Assembly: GCA_902779785.1 (NCBI GenBank)
Contig: CACZDC010000016.1
Location: 1 to 36,137 of the forward strand
Length of the DNA: 36,137 bases
Reading direction: 5' to 3'
Source: an uncultured Bacteroidia bacterium
GTDB taxonomy: Bacteria; Bacteroidota; Bacteroidia; Bacteroidales; UBA932
Each line of letters starts with the position of its first letter. Position 1 is the first letter of the stretch. A program made the translations under genes and the position numbers. The notes beneath the pieces are model-generated. The model did not search any database. It had not been told where the DNA came from and saw only the letters and a list, made by a program, of their open reading frames with translations. Shown piece by piece: positions 13,974-23,301 of this stretch.

Positions 13974-15493
13974 TTTTCCGTATATCTTACCGTAATTGTG
14001 CCGAAATTTACATAGCACTCCGTCGCATTCCCCGGACGTGCGGCCATTCTCCAGTATTCGTCAAGCGCAAGGGTTGCGATGTTTTTCCTTGAAGGACATA
14101 TCCTCACATATACGTTCCGCTGTCCACAGACACCCTTGAGGCGAAGCATATGCTCCGTATATCCCATCCCGGCGCGCTTTGACGTCGGATACTTCACGCC
14201 TGCTATGTCGTTCTCCCAATACCACGGAAGGGAATGGAGTTCGAACTCTTCATCCGCCATGGTGTAATGCACGCCGTCGGTGGAGTATTCCACCCGCCAG
14301 AACACAGGGAAACCCATTGAAGTGGCAGCATTGCGATTTCCGCCGGCGAAGGAGAATGCCAAAAAGACTGAAGAATCAGCAACGCCCTCGGTAGAGAACT
14401 GAAGAAGCAGGCCACGTGATTGTCCGGAATCCCAGTCCCACCAGTTGCAGGAGGGAGCCTTTATTGCGAGAGCGCCGTTTTCGACATAACCTTTTGTAGA
14501 ACCGTCCACTTTGCGGGCATTCGGCTCTGGACCGCGCTGCAGCGTGCATTCCAGTTCCGGCAGGAGTAGTCCCGTACCGATATCGGCAGGCATCGCCCCG
14601 GCCTCAGTCTTCACTTTGCCGCGGTTGTCGTTCCAGTTCCACTCCGCTATCGTGCCGAACGCCGCCGGACTTCCTTGCGTGAAATCAAAATCACTTGATT
14701 CGAGCGGGCGCAGCTGCCAGCGTCCCAAACAGTCGCCGTATCTGGGCAGGGCCGTTCTTACAAGAACTCCGGAAACGATTCCACTGCCCGACGGCACACC
14801 TCCCCCGAGCCTGCGCCACGGAGTGCGTGAATTGACAAGCATATACAGCTGCTCCCCCGAGGAATCGCACAGAAGCGTTGCCCATCCGTCCATGGAGCCG
14901 TTGACCTGCAATTTGCCTGAATTCGTCGGATTGCTCTTACCATAGACCTCTGCAATATTGGAGAAGGATCCGTCCTTGAAAACGAATTCCATATCGGTGA
15001 GAGACACATAGGTGTATAGATCTTCGTCCGAGAGAGAAGCGGGAGTCCTGAGTTTCAGGGGCCTGTCGGCTGCGGTACCCTGTTCCTTCGCGACGGCTGA
15101 TTCGGCGGTCAGGGCGTCGATGCAGTAGGCTCCCGACACGACGGAGAGCCTTGCTCCCTTAAGATTCAGGCGAAGACGTGTAAAACGGGGAAAGCGTCCG
15201 TCACGGTCGCCTTCAAAACCGAGTTTGAATCCGAAACGGCCGTCGAAACTCTCAAGATAAACGGTTCTCAGGTTTGGGGTGGACCGCATCTGGTTGTATG
15301 AAAACTGCAGTCCCTGTTCGATATTCTTGTCGTCAGTATCCGTAAGAACCAGCCCTTCGATGAAAAGGTCCTCTTCCACTGTCGTGAGACCCGCATCCAT
15401 CAGCGACCGCAATTCCCCGAAGTCCATTGCCCGCCGGGCAAAACACACAGCGGGCAAAAGGATTGAGAAAACTATGACGCAAAGGCGTTTCAT
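13970..15493 (-). CDS. DUF5689-type secreted protein
   Basis: A 507-residue protein with a signal peptide (MKRLCVIVFSILLPAVCFA), not a lipoprotein. The first half resembles DUF5689, an OB-like beta-domain found in Bacteroidota surface proteins: an IEGLVLTD strand, TVYLESFDGRFGFKL, RLRLNLKGARL, DLYTYVSLTDMEF, LYMLVNS and GIVSGVLVR. The second half (about 280-507) resembles a carbohydrate-binding type beta-sandwich (LLLQFSTEGVADSS, WRVEYSTDGVHYTM, NVYVRICPS). It is paralogous to the next protein upstream in the operon, which has the same two parts plus BACON-like domains. A glycan-binding or scaffolding role at the surface is inferred; no catalytic motif is seen. Both gene boundaries are ATGA overlaps. 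Confidence 0.7.
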   Translation of the reverse strand: MKRLCVIVFSILLPAVCFARRAMDFGELRSLMDAGLTTVEEDLFIEGLVLTDTDDKNIEQGLQFSYNQMRSTPNLRTVYLESFDGRFGFKLGFEGDRDGRFPRFTRLRLNLKGARLSVVSGAYCIDALTAESAVAKEQGTAADRPLKLRTPASLSDEDLYTYVSLTDMEFVFKDGSFSNIAEVYGKSNPTNSGKLQVNGSMDGWATLLCDSSGEQLYMLVNSRTPWRRLGGGVPSGSGIVSGVLVRTALPRYGDCLGRWQLRPLESSDFDFTQGSPAAFGTIAEWNWNDNRGKVKTEAGAMPADIGTGLLLPELECTLQRGPEPNARKVDGSTKGYVENGALAIKAPSCNWWDWDSGQSRGLLLQFSTEGVADSSVFLAFSFAGGNRNAATSMGFPVFWRVEYSTDGVHYTMADEEFELHSLPWYWENDIAGVKYPTSKRAGMGYTEHMLRLKGVCGQRNVYVRICPSRKNIATLALDEYWRMAARPGNATECYVNFGTITVRYTEK

Positions 15494-17691
15494 TTATTGT
15501 ATCGTATTGCCAGATAATTCATTACATTGCGCCTCCCGTCGGCATATTTGATTGTGGCGTTGGCATATTCCCGGGTGTCCGAAGCGACGTTGTCGGACGG
15601 GCACATCCTCACATATACGTTTTCCTGATCCAGCAGGCTGAGAGGCAGGGGGAAGTCCATCTGCTTTGCTCCCCCGCACTGGCTGTCCAACGTAAGATTC
15701 CACAGCACGAGATCCGGAACCGTAAAATAATCCAACAAAGTCCAGGAGGAATTGTCAGTTGAATACTCGATCTTCCAGTTGAGAGGCGTGTATCCGCTTT
15801 GACTCATATTCAGAAGCGCCACCTGCAGGGAAAGGCAATCCGTTTCCACACCTTTTGTGGAAAACCTTACCAGCCATGCGTAGGGCGTCCCCGACTGATC
15901 ATCCCACCAGTAGTCCTGAGCCCAGGCATAACCACGCTTGCTGGTACCGCCTCCTTTGCCGTCCTTGTTTATGGCAGCATCCCCCGCAGAATAATCGGTT
16001 CCGTCGTCAAGATATATGCCAAGGCCGTTCTCGTTGCCTTTGTGGTCACCGAAGAAACTCTGCCCGGTTCCGCAAGGTCCCAGGTAACTGAATTCCTGGA
16101 AATTATACATATTGGTCTGGAAAAGGCTGTTCAGTTTTTCGGCGGTATGATTCAGAAGTCCGGCACCTTTCGTCGCCGGCATCCATCCCGATGATTCCGC
16201 ACCATTTGACATATACCTCCATTCGGCGATTATGCCGGAGAAGCCGTCATTGAAATCCCTTGCGAGAGCGATGTCTTCCTGATGCTGGTGCCGTATCTGG
16301 TAACGACTGAAGTTCCCGCAGAGTTCTTCATATTCACTGTCTCCCTCACGGAAAGGACGGTAAAGCTCGTGCACGATTATGCCCTTCACCGTTCCCGAAC
16401 CGTCTCCCGGACGGGTCCCGTCCCTGCGGTACGGGCAGGTGGTATTGGTGAGCATATATATGCTTTCGCCATCCTTGCACCGCAACAGCACAGGGAACTT
16501 TGAAATCCTGTGTGAACCGCACGAATTGGTATATCCGTCGTGAACCGGGGTGAGCCCGCCCTTTCGCACCGGAATCTCCACATCAGTGAGCGTAACAAGC
16601 GTATAGATGTCGGCATCCGTCAAATCCCCTATATGTCTTTTCTTGACCGGTATTTCCGTTTCGGAAACGAGGTTCGAAACCGCCATCATCGACGCCGTAA
16701 CACCTTCCAGCACCGTCCGTTCCGGATCGTGGAATGAATAAGCCACTGCACCGTTCAGCAGCAATTGGATGCGGCTGTTCGGAACGAATACGTTGTCGGC
16801 TTCGGAAGCTGTCCGCAGCATAATTCCTGCTGAACCGTCAATGCTTTCGAGATAGGCGGTCTTCATCGTGGATGAATAGTCTATGGAAATGGATGTCAGA
16901 CGGGGATTGTCGGAAAGGTTGGCGGTGGACGCATCACTGACTATATATCCTTCCAGGACATAATTGCCGTCCAAGTTCGTCCCCTCGTCCGAAGCTATCT
17001 GTGCGAGTTCGGAATAGGAGAGTGCCTTGCCTAGCAGATTGCCGGAAGTAGCCTGGATCAGGTTTATGTCGAACATCACAGTCTCCGCCCAACCGTTCAC
17101 GAATCCAGCGGTCAGGACTGCGTTCCTGGTGGTTTCGCCGGCATTGTCCTCGGTATGGATTATTATTTTCCCGTCCGACGCCTCCACACCGGTAACCCAG
17201 TCCGTATCGGCAGTGCCATAGCGCACGGCTGTAATTACCCTGGATGGGTCTATGTTCATCTCGACCGATATTTCCGTATCTCCTTTCCCATTGTACACGA
17301 TAACCCCCGTACTGGCGGGCACAAAGACTTCTTCGACCAGTCCCTTCTGTTTGACAAGCACCGTATCCCGCCACTCGAAATCATCCAGGGCGAACTCGAT
17401 GGCCGCGCTGCGCGGGAAAGAAAAGTTGTCGTCATACTCAACGGAAAGGATTCCGTTTCCGTTGAAAGACGACGCATCGCATCTGGCCCAAGAATCGCCC
17501 GTGAGCATCCGGATATGACCGGGACGGTTTGAATAGAATTCGAACGAGAGTTTCCCGTTTACCGCCTCAACCACGAATTCCCTGCTCGCTGCACCGATGT
17601 AATCGGCCTCATAGACCGGCTGAAGATCCTTGCAGGAAAAGACGAGAACCACGCCCGCAGAAATAAGGTATAATAATGATTTCGCTTTCAT
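15490..17691 (-). CDS. BACON-DUF5689 surface lipoprotein
   Basis: A 733-residue lipoprotein. The ATG at 17691 gives a lipoprotein signal ending at Cys20 (VVLVFSC) and a 1-bp gap from the upstream stop; an earlier in-frame start would read through the upstream gene end. Residues about 30-115 look like a BACON domain (SFEFYSNRPGHIRM, WRDTVLVKQKG). A second beta-domain follows (about 120-220). The DUF5689 part (about 225-480) has YVLEGYIVSD, TAYLESIDGSAGIML, DIYTLVTLTDVEI, IYMLTN and GTVKGIIVHEL. The C-terminal beta-sandwich (about 490-733) has WLVRFSTKG, WKIEYSTDNSSWTL and NVYVRMCPS. It shares the last two parts with the downstream gene, so the pair arose by duplication. Surface glycan-binding protein is the likely role. 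Confidence 0.72.
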   Translation of the reverse strand: MKAKSLLYLISAGVVLVFSCKDLQPVYEADYIGAASREFVVEAVNGKLSFEFYSNRPGHIRMLTGDSWARCDASSFNGNGILSVEYDDNFSFPRSAAIEFALDDFEWRDTVLVKQKGLVEEVFVPASTGVIVYNGKGDTEISVEMNIDPSRVITAVRYGTADTDWVTGVEASDGKIIIHTEDNAGETTRNAVLTAGFVNGWAETVMFDINLIQATSGNLLGKALSYSELAQIASDEGTNLDGNYVLEGYIVSDASTANLSDNPRLTSISIDYSSTMKTAYLESIDGSAGIMLRTASEADNVFVPNSRIQLLLNGAVAYSFHDPERTVLEGVTASMMAVSNLVSETEIPVKKRHIGDLTDADIYTLVTLTDVEIPVRKGGLTPVHDGYTNSCGSHRISKFPVLLRCKDGESIYMLTNTTCPYRRDGTRPGDGSGTVKGIIVHELYRPFREGDSEYEELCGNFSRYQIRHQHQEDIALARDFNDGFSGIIAEWRYMSNGAESSGWMPATKGAGLLNHTAEKLNSLFQTNMYNFQEFSYLGPCGTGQSFFGDHKGNENGLGIYLDDGTDYSAGDAAINKDGKGGGTSKRGYAWAQDYWWDDQSGTPYAWLVRFSTKGVETDCLSLQVALLNMSQSGYTPLNWKIEYSTDNSSWTLLDYFTVPDLVLWNLTLDSQCGGAKQMDFPLPLSLLDQENVYVRMCPSDNVASDTREYANATIKYADGRRNVMNYLAIRYNK

Positions 17692-17692
17692 A

Positions 17693-18709
17693 TCAGTGAG
17701 TCCAGTTGTCGTTGTAGGTGTTCGTGCCATCGTCAATTATTTCCTCATTGGAAGAGCCTTCGCCGGGCTTTGGCGCCTTGTTTTGGGAAATAGTGAAGGA
17801 ATTGCTGAATTTATTTCCTTCATCGTCTGTATAGCTCAGGGTGAACGAACAGCTCCTTTGTTCATAACCGGGATTCTTTCTTATATGAAACACCGCCTTT
17901 GAATCGGTGCTCAGGTCAGCGAGCAGTTCCGCCCACGGTTCGTCTTCGCCGAAATCCCACACTATGGATGAATAGATTGCGTCCGCCAGCAGTCCCATGT
18001 TGGTATCGACCTCCATCTCTATGTCGCCGCCCCTGTATCCTACCGTCGGAACCACAATGTTGAAATATGCTTCAGCAGACTGCGAAATCATGAAACGGGC
18101 GCTGTAGTCGGAAGATGCATCCGATGCCGCAATAGTGATATAGGCCGTACGTACGAGAGTGCTGCCGGTATAAGAGCCAAGGGTGAAATAAAGCACAGAG
18201 TCCTCGATCGAGATGTCCCTCACCCAGCCGGACTGTTCAGGATCCGGATAATCGACCGACGTCTCAAGTTCAACGAATCCGGCCAGGTTCGTTTCGAAGG
18301 GAATTGACATCCGCGACGACATTCCCGAAGCGGAAACCTCGGTCTTGCCGAATTTGATTTCAGGGTTCTTGATTCCTATGGCCTGGACCATGGTAACGGT
18401 ATCCCTGAGGCCGCCGCCGGATATTATAATCCTCAACATCCTTGAAACGCCTTCGTTTTCAGAGTAATTGAAGGTCATGCTTCCAAGGCCGGGACCCCCG
18501 GAACCATTCTCAATGTATGCCCATTCCGACGGGGATTCAAGTTCAGCCTTCCAGCTGCATCCGGCATATACCATTACCGGAGTGCTTCCGGCATCGCTGC
18601 CGAGACGATAAAGGGTCGCCTGCGCGCGAAGTCCTTCGGGAATGTAGCTTTTTTCACAGGAAACTGACAGGGCGAGAACCGCCGTCAATAATATAAATGT
18701 CCTTTTCAT
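17693..18709 (-). CDS. BACON-domain lipoprotein (surface glycan-binding candidate)
   Basis: A 338-residue lipoprotein with signal MKRTFILLTAVLALSVSC (lipidated Cys18). It seems to contain three BACON-like Ig-fold modules in a row, each ending in a TVTMVQA- or FMISQSA-like strand, near residues 30-112, 115-210 and 212-310. BACON domains are common in SusE/SusF-position proteins and are thought to act as spacers or glycan binders. Its position directly after susD fits a surface glycan-binding protein. No catalytic residues were found. The C-terminal tail is Gly/Ser/Asn-rich. Start and stop overlap or nearly touch the neighbouring genes, so expression with the PUL is almost certain. Confidence 0.75.
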   Translation of the reverse strand: MKRTFILLTAVLALSVSCEKSYIPEGLRAQATLYRLGSDAGSTPVMVYAGCSWKAELESPSEWAYIENGSGGPGLGSMTFNYSENEGVSRMLRIIISGGGLRDTVTMVQAIGIKNPEIKFGKTEVSASGMSSRMSIPFETNLAGFVELETSVDYPDPEQSGWVRDISIEDSVLYFTLGSYTGSTLVRTAYITIAASDASSDYSARFMISQSAEAYFNIVVPTVGYRGGDIEMEVDTNMGLLADAIYSSIVWDFGEDEPWAELLADLSTDSKAVFHIRKNPGYEQRSCSFTLSYTDDEGNKFSNSFTISQNKAPKPGEGSSNEEIIDDGTNTYNDNWTH

Positions 18710-20211
18710 TTCGCTTCGTATGCATTATTGTCGAGAGCCCTTCCCGAAAGACCGCACTCGCTGTCTGGAATGGGATAATACTCCTTGCACGGCTGCAGAT
18801 ACGGACGGAGAGCGGAGAGATAGTCGGAGAAGTCGTTCACCACCTGATACCATATCCCCCAGCGGACCAGGTCGAATTTGCGTTGGAATTCCCCGAAGAG
18901 TTCCCTCCCGCGTTCTTTCTGTATTTCCTCCATCAGCCTTGAAGTTGAAGAAACGCTTGTCAACTGCTTGATTCCGGCCCTGGCTTTCACCTGGTTGAGC
19001 CGCGCAAGGGATCCATCCCTGTCGTCAAGCATGCACAGGCATTCGGCCTGCATCAGCAGTGCATCCGCATAGCGGAACACTTTGTAGTTGTTGGAATCGT
19101 AAGTGGATACCATTCCCGGGCACCAGAATTTCGGGCCGAGATATGGTCTTGAAACCTTTGAGCCGGAGGAATTTATGAAAGGCTCGCCATTCCACCCGAG
19201 CACGCAGGTCATCCCCTTGCGGAGGTCGCCGGCGCTGTCGGGCATAAGGCCTTCGTAGAAATACCGATTGGGCCTGATGGGCTCCCACACGGTCGCTTCC
19301 TCCCCGAGTTCCTCTATTTCCACATTACTGTAAATACTTGTGCCGCTCTTGTGGTTCTGCGGCATGCACATGGGAGCCAGGTTGCTCACCACGCTCAACC
19401 CTCCTCTGGTGTAGGTGTGCTGAATCTCGAAGATGCTTTCAGGCGTGTTTTTGTTCCTGAAGGGAATATCCGAAAGCGGATATGCGGACAGGGCTCCGTA
19501 GAATGATTCGAGGCTGTCAAGAGCAACGGAAGCATCTTCCCAGCGCCTGTTCCACATGGCGGCCTTAGCCATCACCATGTAACCCATGGCAGAACCGGCA
19601 CGCTCGTCTGCAACATCGCATGAACGCCCACGGGGCAGGGCCCCTATGCACGAGGCGATGTCGTCCACGATGAAATCACGGGTATCGTCCGCGGACATTC
19701 TGGGCAGATGCTGGATACGATCGAGAACGTCCAGATCGATAACAGCCTCTTCATAGAAAGGTACGTCGCCGAAGAAAGAAGTGAGAAGGTAGTAATACAA
19801 CCCTCGCAGCACCTTTGCTTCTGCAATGAAAGGAGCCGTCTTGACCGAGTCCATAGGCGAGAGTCCGAGCCGGTAGACGGCATCGTTGCAGTAACGCACT
19901 CCTTTGTAGCACTGGGTCCACATCGTCTTTCCGAAACGCGGGTTCGCCGGGGAGATGTCAAGTTTGGCGTCCTGAGCGCCGGAAGTACTGAAACAAAGAT
20001 CTGTAACCCCTTCCGTTGCGAGCTCAAAGGTGGAGGTGTATATATACCGCAAAGGTATATAACATCCGTCTAGCCCAGCGCGAGCCTGATTGACATTAAG
20101 GTAAAAGTTGTCCGGAGTGATAAATGACTCCACCTTCTCATCCAATATGGAGCAGGCTGCCGCAGAAACGAACGATGCGGCGACAAGCAAATGAAGAATT
20201 CTGTGTTTCAT
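18706..20211 (-). CDS. SusD/RagB-family outer-membrane lipoprotein
   Basis: SusD proteins form a lid on the SusC channel and hold glycan for import. This one has 501 residues, a lipoprotein signal with Cys20 (ASFVSAAAC), and the family pattern: YCNDAVYRL, AEAKVLRGLYYYLLTSFFGDVPF (a TPR-like helix; the motif lies near 131-154), YMVMAKAAMWNRRWEDA, FRYADALLMQAECL, LARLNQVKARAG, and IQKERGRELFGEFQRKFDLVRWG. The end has YPIPDSE. Length is typical. It starts 3 bp after susC and overlaps the BACON gene as ATGA. The ligand is inferred only from neighbouring enzymes. Confidence 0.95.
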   Translation of the reverse strand: MKHRILHLLVAASFVSAAACSILDEKVESFITPDNFYLNVNQARAGLDGCYIPLRYIYTSTFELATEGVTDLCFSTSGAQDAKLDISPANPRFGKTMWTQCYKGVRYCNDAVYRLGLSPMDSVKTAPFIAEAKVLRGLYYYLLTSFFGDVPFYEEAVIDLDVLDRIQHLPRMSADDTRDFIVDDIASCIGALPRGRSCDVADERAGSAMGYMVMAKAAMWNRRWEDASVALDSLESFYGALSAYPLSDIPFRNKNTPESIFEIQHTYTRGGLSVVSNLAPMCMPQNHKSGTSIYSNVEIEELGEEATVWEPIRPNRYFYEGLMPDSAGDLRKGMTCVLGWNGEPFINSSGSKVSRPYLGPKFWCPGMVSTYDSNNYKVFRYADALLMQAECLCMLDDRDGSLARLNQVKARAGIKQLTSVSSTSRLMEEIQKERGRELFGEFQRKFDLVRWGIWYQVVNDFSDYLSALRPYLQPCKEYYPIPDSECGLSGRALDNNAYEAK

Positions 20212-20214
20212 ACC

Positions 20215-23200
20215 TTAATATCTTGCCTGAATACTGAATACTATGCGCTTAGCCTTGGGGTAGGCACCTACATCCATACGACGAAGGGTGGAGCTGGTGC
20301 CTTCGGAAGAAACGTCCGGGTCGAAACCGTTGTAGTTCTTAAGGAGGAAGAGGTTGCTGCCGGTAGCGGTAAAAGTGATGTCTCTCAGCCATTTCTTTCT
20401 GACCCGCAGCAGATAGCTCACGCTGACGTTCTGCAGGCGCAGATAACTTGCATCGTGCACGAGGAGAGAGTTGGGAACATGGCAGTCGAGGAAACCTGCA
20501 CGCGGATAGTCGGACCCGGTATTGTTCGGAGACCAAGCATCCAGCATGTAACGGTACTGGTTCGTGTTTCGGGAACCGGCCATATAGAACTCGGAATAGT
20601 TGTAGATAGCCCCTCCTGCGGAATAGGTGAAGTAAATGCCGAGCTTGAGGTTGCCGAAAGTGAAATTGTTCTGGAGACCGCCGTAAACCACCGGGTCGGC
20701 ATTGCCCAGATAAACGATGTCGTCCATGTTCAGAAGTCCGTCATGGTTTACATCCACAAACTTCGGATTTCCGAGCTGCTGATTGCTCGTGGATGAAATG
20801 TAGGCGTGTGTGGCCGCGTTTTCCACTTTCTCCTGCTCGTTATGCCAGACGCCGGCATACTTGAAGCCCCATAGCGAATTCAGGGGATAACCTTTCACAT
20901 AGCCGTACATCATGAACGAATTGTTACCGGGAGAATTGTACATGCTCTGATACTCTTCGTTCCCGATGTCTTCCACCATCTGGGAATTATGGGAGATTGT
21001 GAAAGCCGTGCTCCACGAGAAGCCCTTCCTGACTATGTTCCTCGATTCGACGCTCAGTTCCACGCCCCTGTTGGTAGTCCGGCCCAGATTCGCCCAGCGC
21101 TGCGTATATCCTGTAGCAGCTGCCGTATTCACCTGGAGGAGAAGGTCTGTCGTAACGGACGAATAAGCCTCTGCGGTCACATTGATTCGGTTGTTGAAAA
21201 AGACTCCCGTGACCGCGGCGTTATACAGGTCGGTGGTCTCCCATGTAAGGTCCGGACTTTCGAGCCTGCCTGTGTAGTATGCTACCGGCTGGCTTCCCCC
21301 GAAAAGATAACCGTCCGAGCTGGAAGTCATAGCCGCCATCGACGCATAAGCCGAGATGGCGTCGTTGCCCGTGCGGCCGGCGCTCAGTTTAATCGAGAGT
21401 TCGTCAAGATTTTTCACGCCTTTGAGAAAGTTTTCCTTTGATATATTCCACTTGAAAGCGGCCGAAGGGAAATATCCCCATTTGCGGTTGGCGGCGAAGT
21501 TGGAAGCACCGTCTGCGCGGCCGCTTACCGTGAGATAGTATTTTCTGGCATAGTTCAAGTTCAGGCGTCCCACTGCGGAAATCTTGCGCTTCAGAGAAAA
21601 TGAACTCGTAGCTTTGTATGTATTCTTGTCTGTGACGCCGCCCATATTGTTCCACCGGACATTGTCGTCCAGGTAGCCGGCGCCGCTGAGAGACATGGCG
21701 TCGGACGCCGACTTGTAATAGGCAACTCCGGCCATCGCGTCAAGATGCCAGCGCTTGTTCCAGTCCTTGATGTATGTAAGTGTGCTTTCAACATTCAGCG
21801 TGTGCTGGGGACCCGTCGCGCGGTAAGCTTCGCCGCCCTCGCCTTCCGTCTTTTTCGGGAGGGTCGAAGGATAGTAACGGTAGGTCTGCCTTTCCTGATT
21901 CCACAGGCTCGCCTGGGTTCTCCACTTGAGTCCCTGCAGCAGCATGGCCTCCGCCGAAACCGTCTGCGTCATGGAATTGAACAGGTGATAGTAGGTGTTG
22001 TGCTCTATGAGGGCCGACGGGGTATTGATCTGCTGGCCCGAACCGTACAGCGGATTGAAATTGTCTTCAGGGTTGATAAGCGGTGACAGGTACATGGCAG
22101 CGTTGTACCAGGCGGTGCCGCCTATTGCTGCGAGAGTGCTATCGAGCCTTCGGCGCGAGAAGCTGTTCTTGTAGTTTACGTTCAGCCAGCTGAGAAGCTT
22201 GTGGGTTATGGAAAAATTGCCGGAGAAGCGGCTTTGCCCGCTCGCCTTTATTATACCTCTTTCGTCGCTGTATCCAACGGAGGCGTAATATCGGGTTCCT
22301 CCTTTACTGCCGTTTACCGACAGAAAGTAGTTCTGATAGGGAGCCTCGCGCGTGATTTCCTTTATCCAGTCCGTTCCTTTGCCGTATGAGGCAGGATCGG
22401 TGGTCTGAAGTCTGGATACCGGGGTATCCCATCCGACGGCGGTGCTCTGCTCTATATAATACTCATTGCGATAGTTGGCGAACTCAGTGGCGTTCATCAG
22501 GTCGAGGGAACGCGGGAGGCGCGAGATTCCGGCTTCGACCTTGAAAGAGATGTTGGGTTTCCCTGCAGTCTGGGAAGATCCGCCTGCCTTGGTGGTGACG
22601 AGGATTACGCCGTTGCTGCCGCGAGAGCCATAAATGGCCGTAGCCGATGCATCCTTGAGCACTGAGATGCTCTCGACGTCATCCGCATTGAGGTCGTTGA
22701 GGTCAGTGATTGCGTCCATCACCCCGTCTACTACGATCAGAGGCTCGTTGGAAGCGTTGATGGACCTGGTGCCGCGAATGCGGATGGACGTCGTAGCTCC
22801 GGGCTCGCCGGTAGTGGAGAGGATATCCGCTCCCGCCACCCTTCCCTGCAGGGCCGCATCGATGTTGGTCACCGGCATATCGCGGATGTCGCCCATCTTT
22901 ACATTGCTTACACTGCCCGTGATGTCGGCCACCTTAACCGAGCCGTAGCCTATGACCACCGACTCTTCGAGCTGGCGCGATTTGGAAGGTTCGAGGGTGG
23001 CGTCGAGGTTGTGGTTTTTGCCGACCTGGACACGCAGGACGTCGTATCCGAGAAAATGAAACTCCACGATGTCGCCGGGCTTTGCGGGAACCGAATACCG
23101 CCCGTCGATATCGGCAGTGGCCGTGATCTTCGCCTTCTCCTGCCCTTCACCAAGAACCATCACTACTGCGCCGGGCAGGCTTTCTCCCTGTTCGTCGAAC

Positions 23201-23301
23201 ACAGTGCCGCTGACCCTTCCTTCTTCCTGTGCCAGGACGGAAACAGGCATCAGGATAGCAAGCAGGGCCCAAAAAATGTGATTAAATGGTTTATTCGTCA
23301 T
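20215..23301 (-). CDS. SusC/RagA-family TonB-dependent transporter
   Basis: An outer-membrane importer of 1028 residues that works with the SusD partner to take up oligosaccharides using TonB energy. It has a signal peptide (1-24), an N-terminal carboxypeptidase-regulatory-like domain (about 28-105; GTVFDEQGESLPGAVVMV), a TonB-box region near LEESVVIGYG, the plug domain (about 125-240; VTNIDAALQGRVAGADI, SIRIRGTRSINASNEPLIVVDG, SISVLKDASATAIYGSRG) and a long beta-barrel that ends in IVFSIQARY. Length and order are typical. The start overlaps the stop of the upstream phosphoesterase gene by 11 bp. Having susC as fourth gene of the operon rather than first is unusual. Confidence 0.95.
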   Translation of the reverse strand: MTNKPFNHIFWALLAILMPVSVLAQEEGRVSGTVFDEQGESLPGAVVMVLGEGQEKAKITATADIDGRYSVPAKPGDIVEFHFLGYDVLRVQVGKNHNLDATLEPSKSRQLEESVVIGYGSVKVADITGSVSNVKMGDIRDMPVTNIDAALQGRVAGADILSTTGEPGATTSIRIRGTRSINASNEPLIVVDGVMDAITDLNDLNADDVESISVLKDASATAIYGSRGSNGVILVTTKAGGSSQTAGKPNISFKVEAGISRLPRSLDLMNATEFANYRNEYYIEQSTAVGWDTPVSRLQTTDPASYGKGTDWIKEITREAPYQNYFLSVNGSKGGTRYYASVGYSDERGIIKASGQSRFSGNFSITHKLLSWLNVNYKNSFSRRRLDSTLAAIGGTAWYNAAMYLSPLINPEDNFNPLYGSGQQINTPSALIEHNTYYHLFNSMTQTVSAEAMLLQGLKWRTQASLWNQERQTYRYYPSTLPKKTEGEGGEAYRATGPQHTLNVESTLTYIKDWNKRWHLDAMAGVAYYKSASDAMSLSGAGYLDDNVRWNNMGGVTDKNTYKATSSFSLKRKISAVGRLNLNYARKYYLTVSGRADGASNFAANRKWGYFPSAAFKWNISKENFLKGVKNLDELSIKLSAGRTGNDAISAYASMAAMTSSSDGYLFGGSQPVAYYTGRLESPDLTWETTDLYNAAVTGVFFNNRINVTAEAYSSVTTDLLLQVNTAAATGYTQRWANLGRTTNRGVELSVESRNIVRKGFSWSTAFTISHNSQMVEDIGNEEYQSMYNSPGNNSFMMYGYVKGYPLNSLWGFKYAGVWHNEQEKVENAATHAYISSTSNQQLGNPKFVDVNHDGLLNMDDIVYLGNADPVVYGGLQNNFTFGNLKLGIYFTYSAGGAIYNYSEFYMAGSRNTNQYRYMLDAWSPNNTGSDYPRAGFLDCHVPNSLLVHDASYLRLQNVSVSYLLRVRKKWLRDITFTATGSNLFLLKNYNGFDPDVSSEGTSSTLRRMDVGAYPKAKRIVFSIQARY

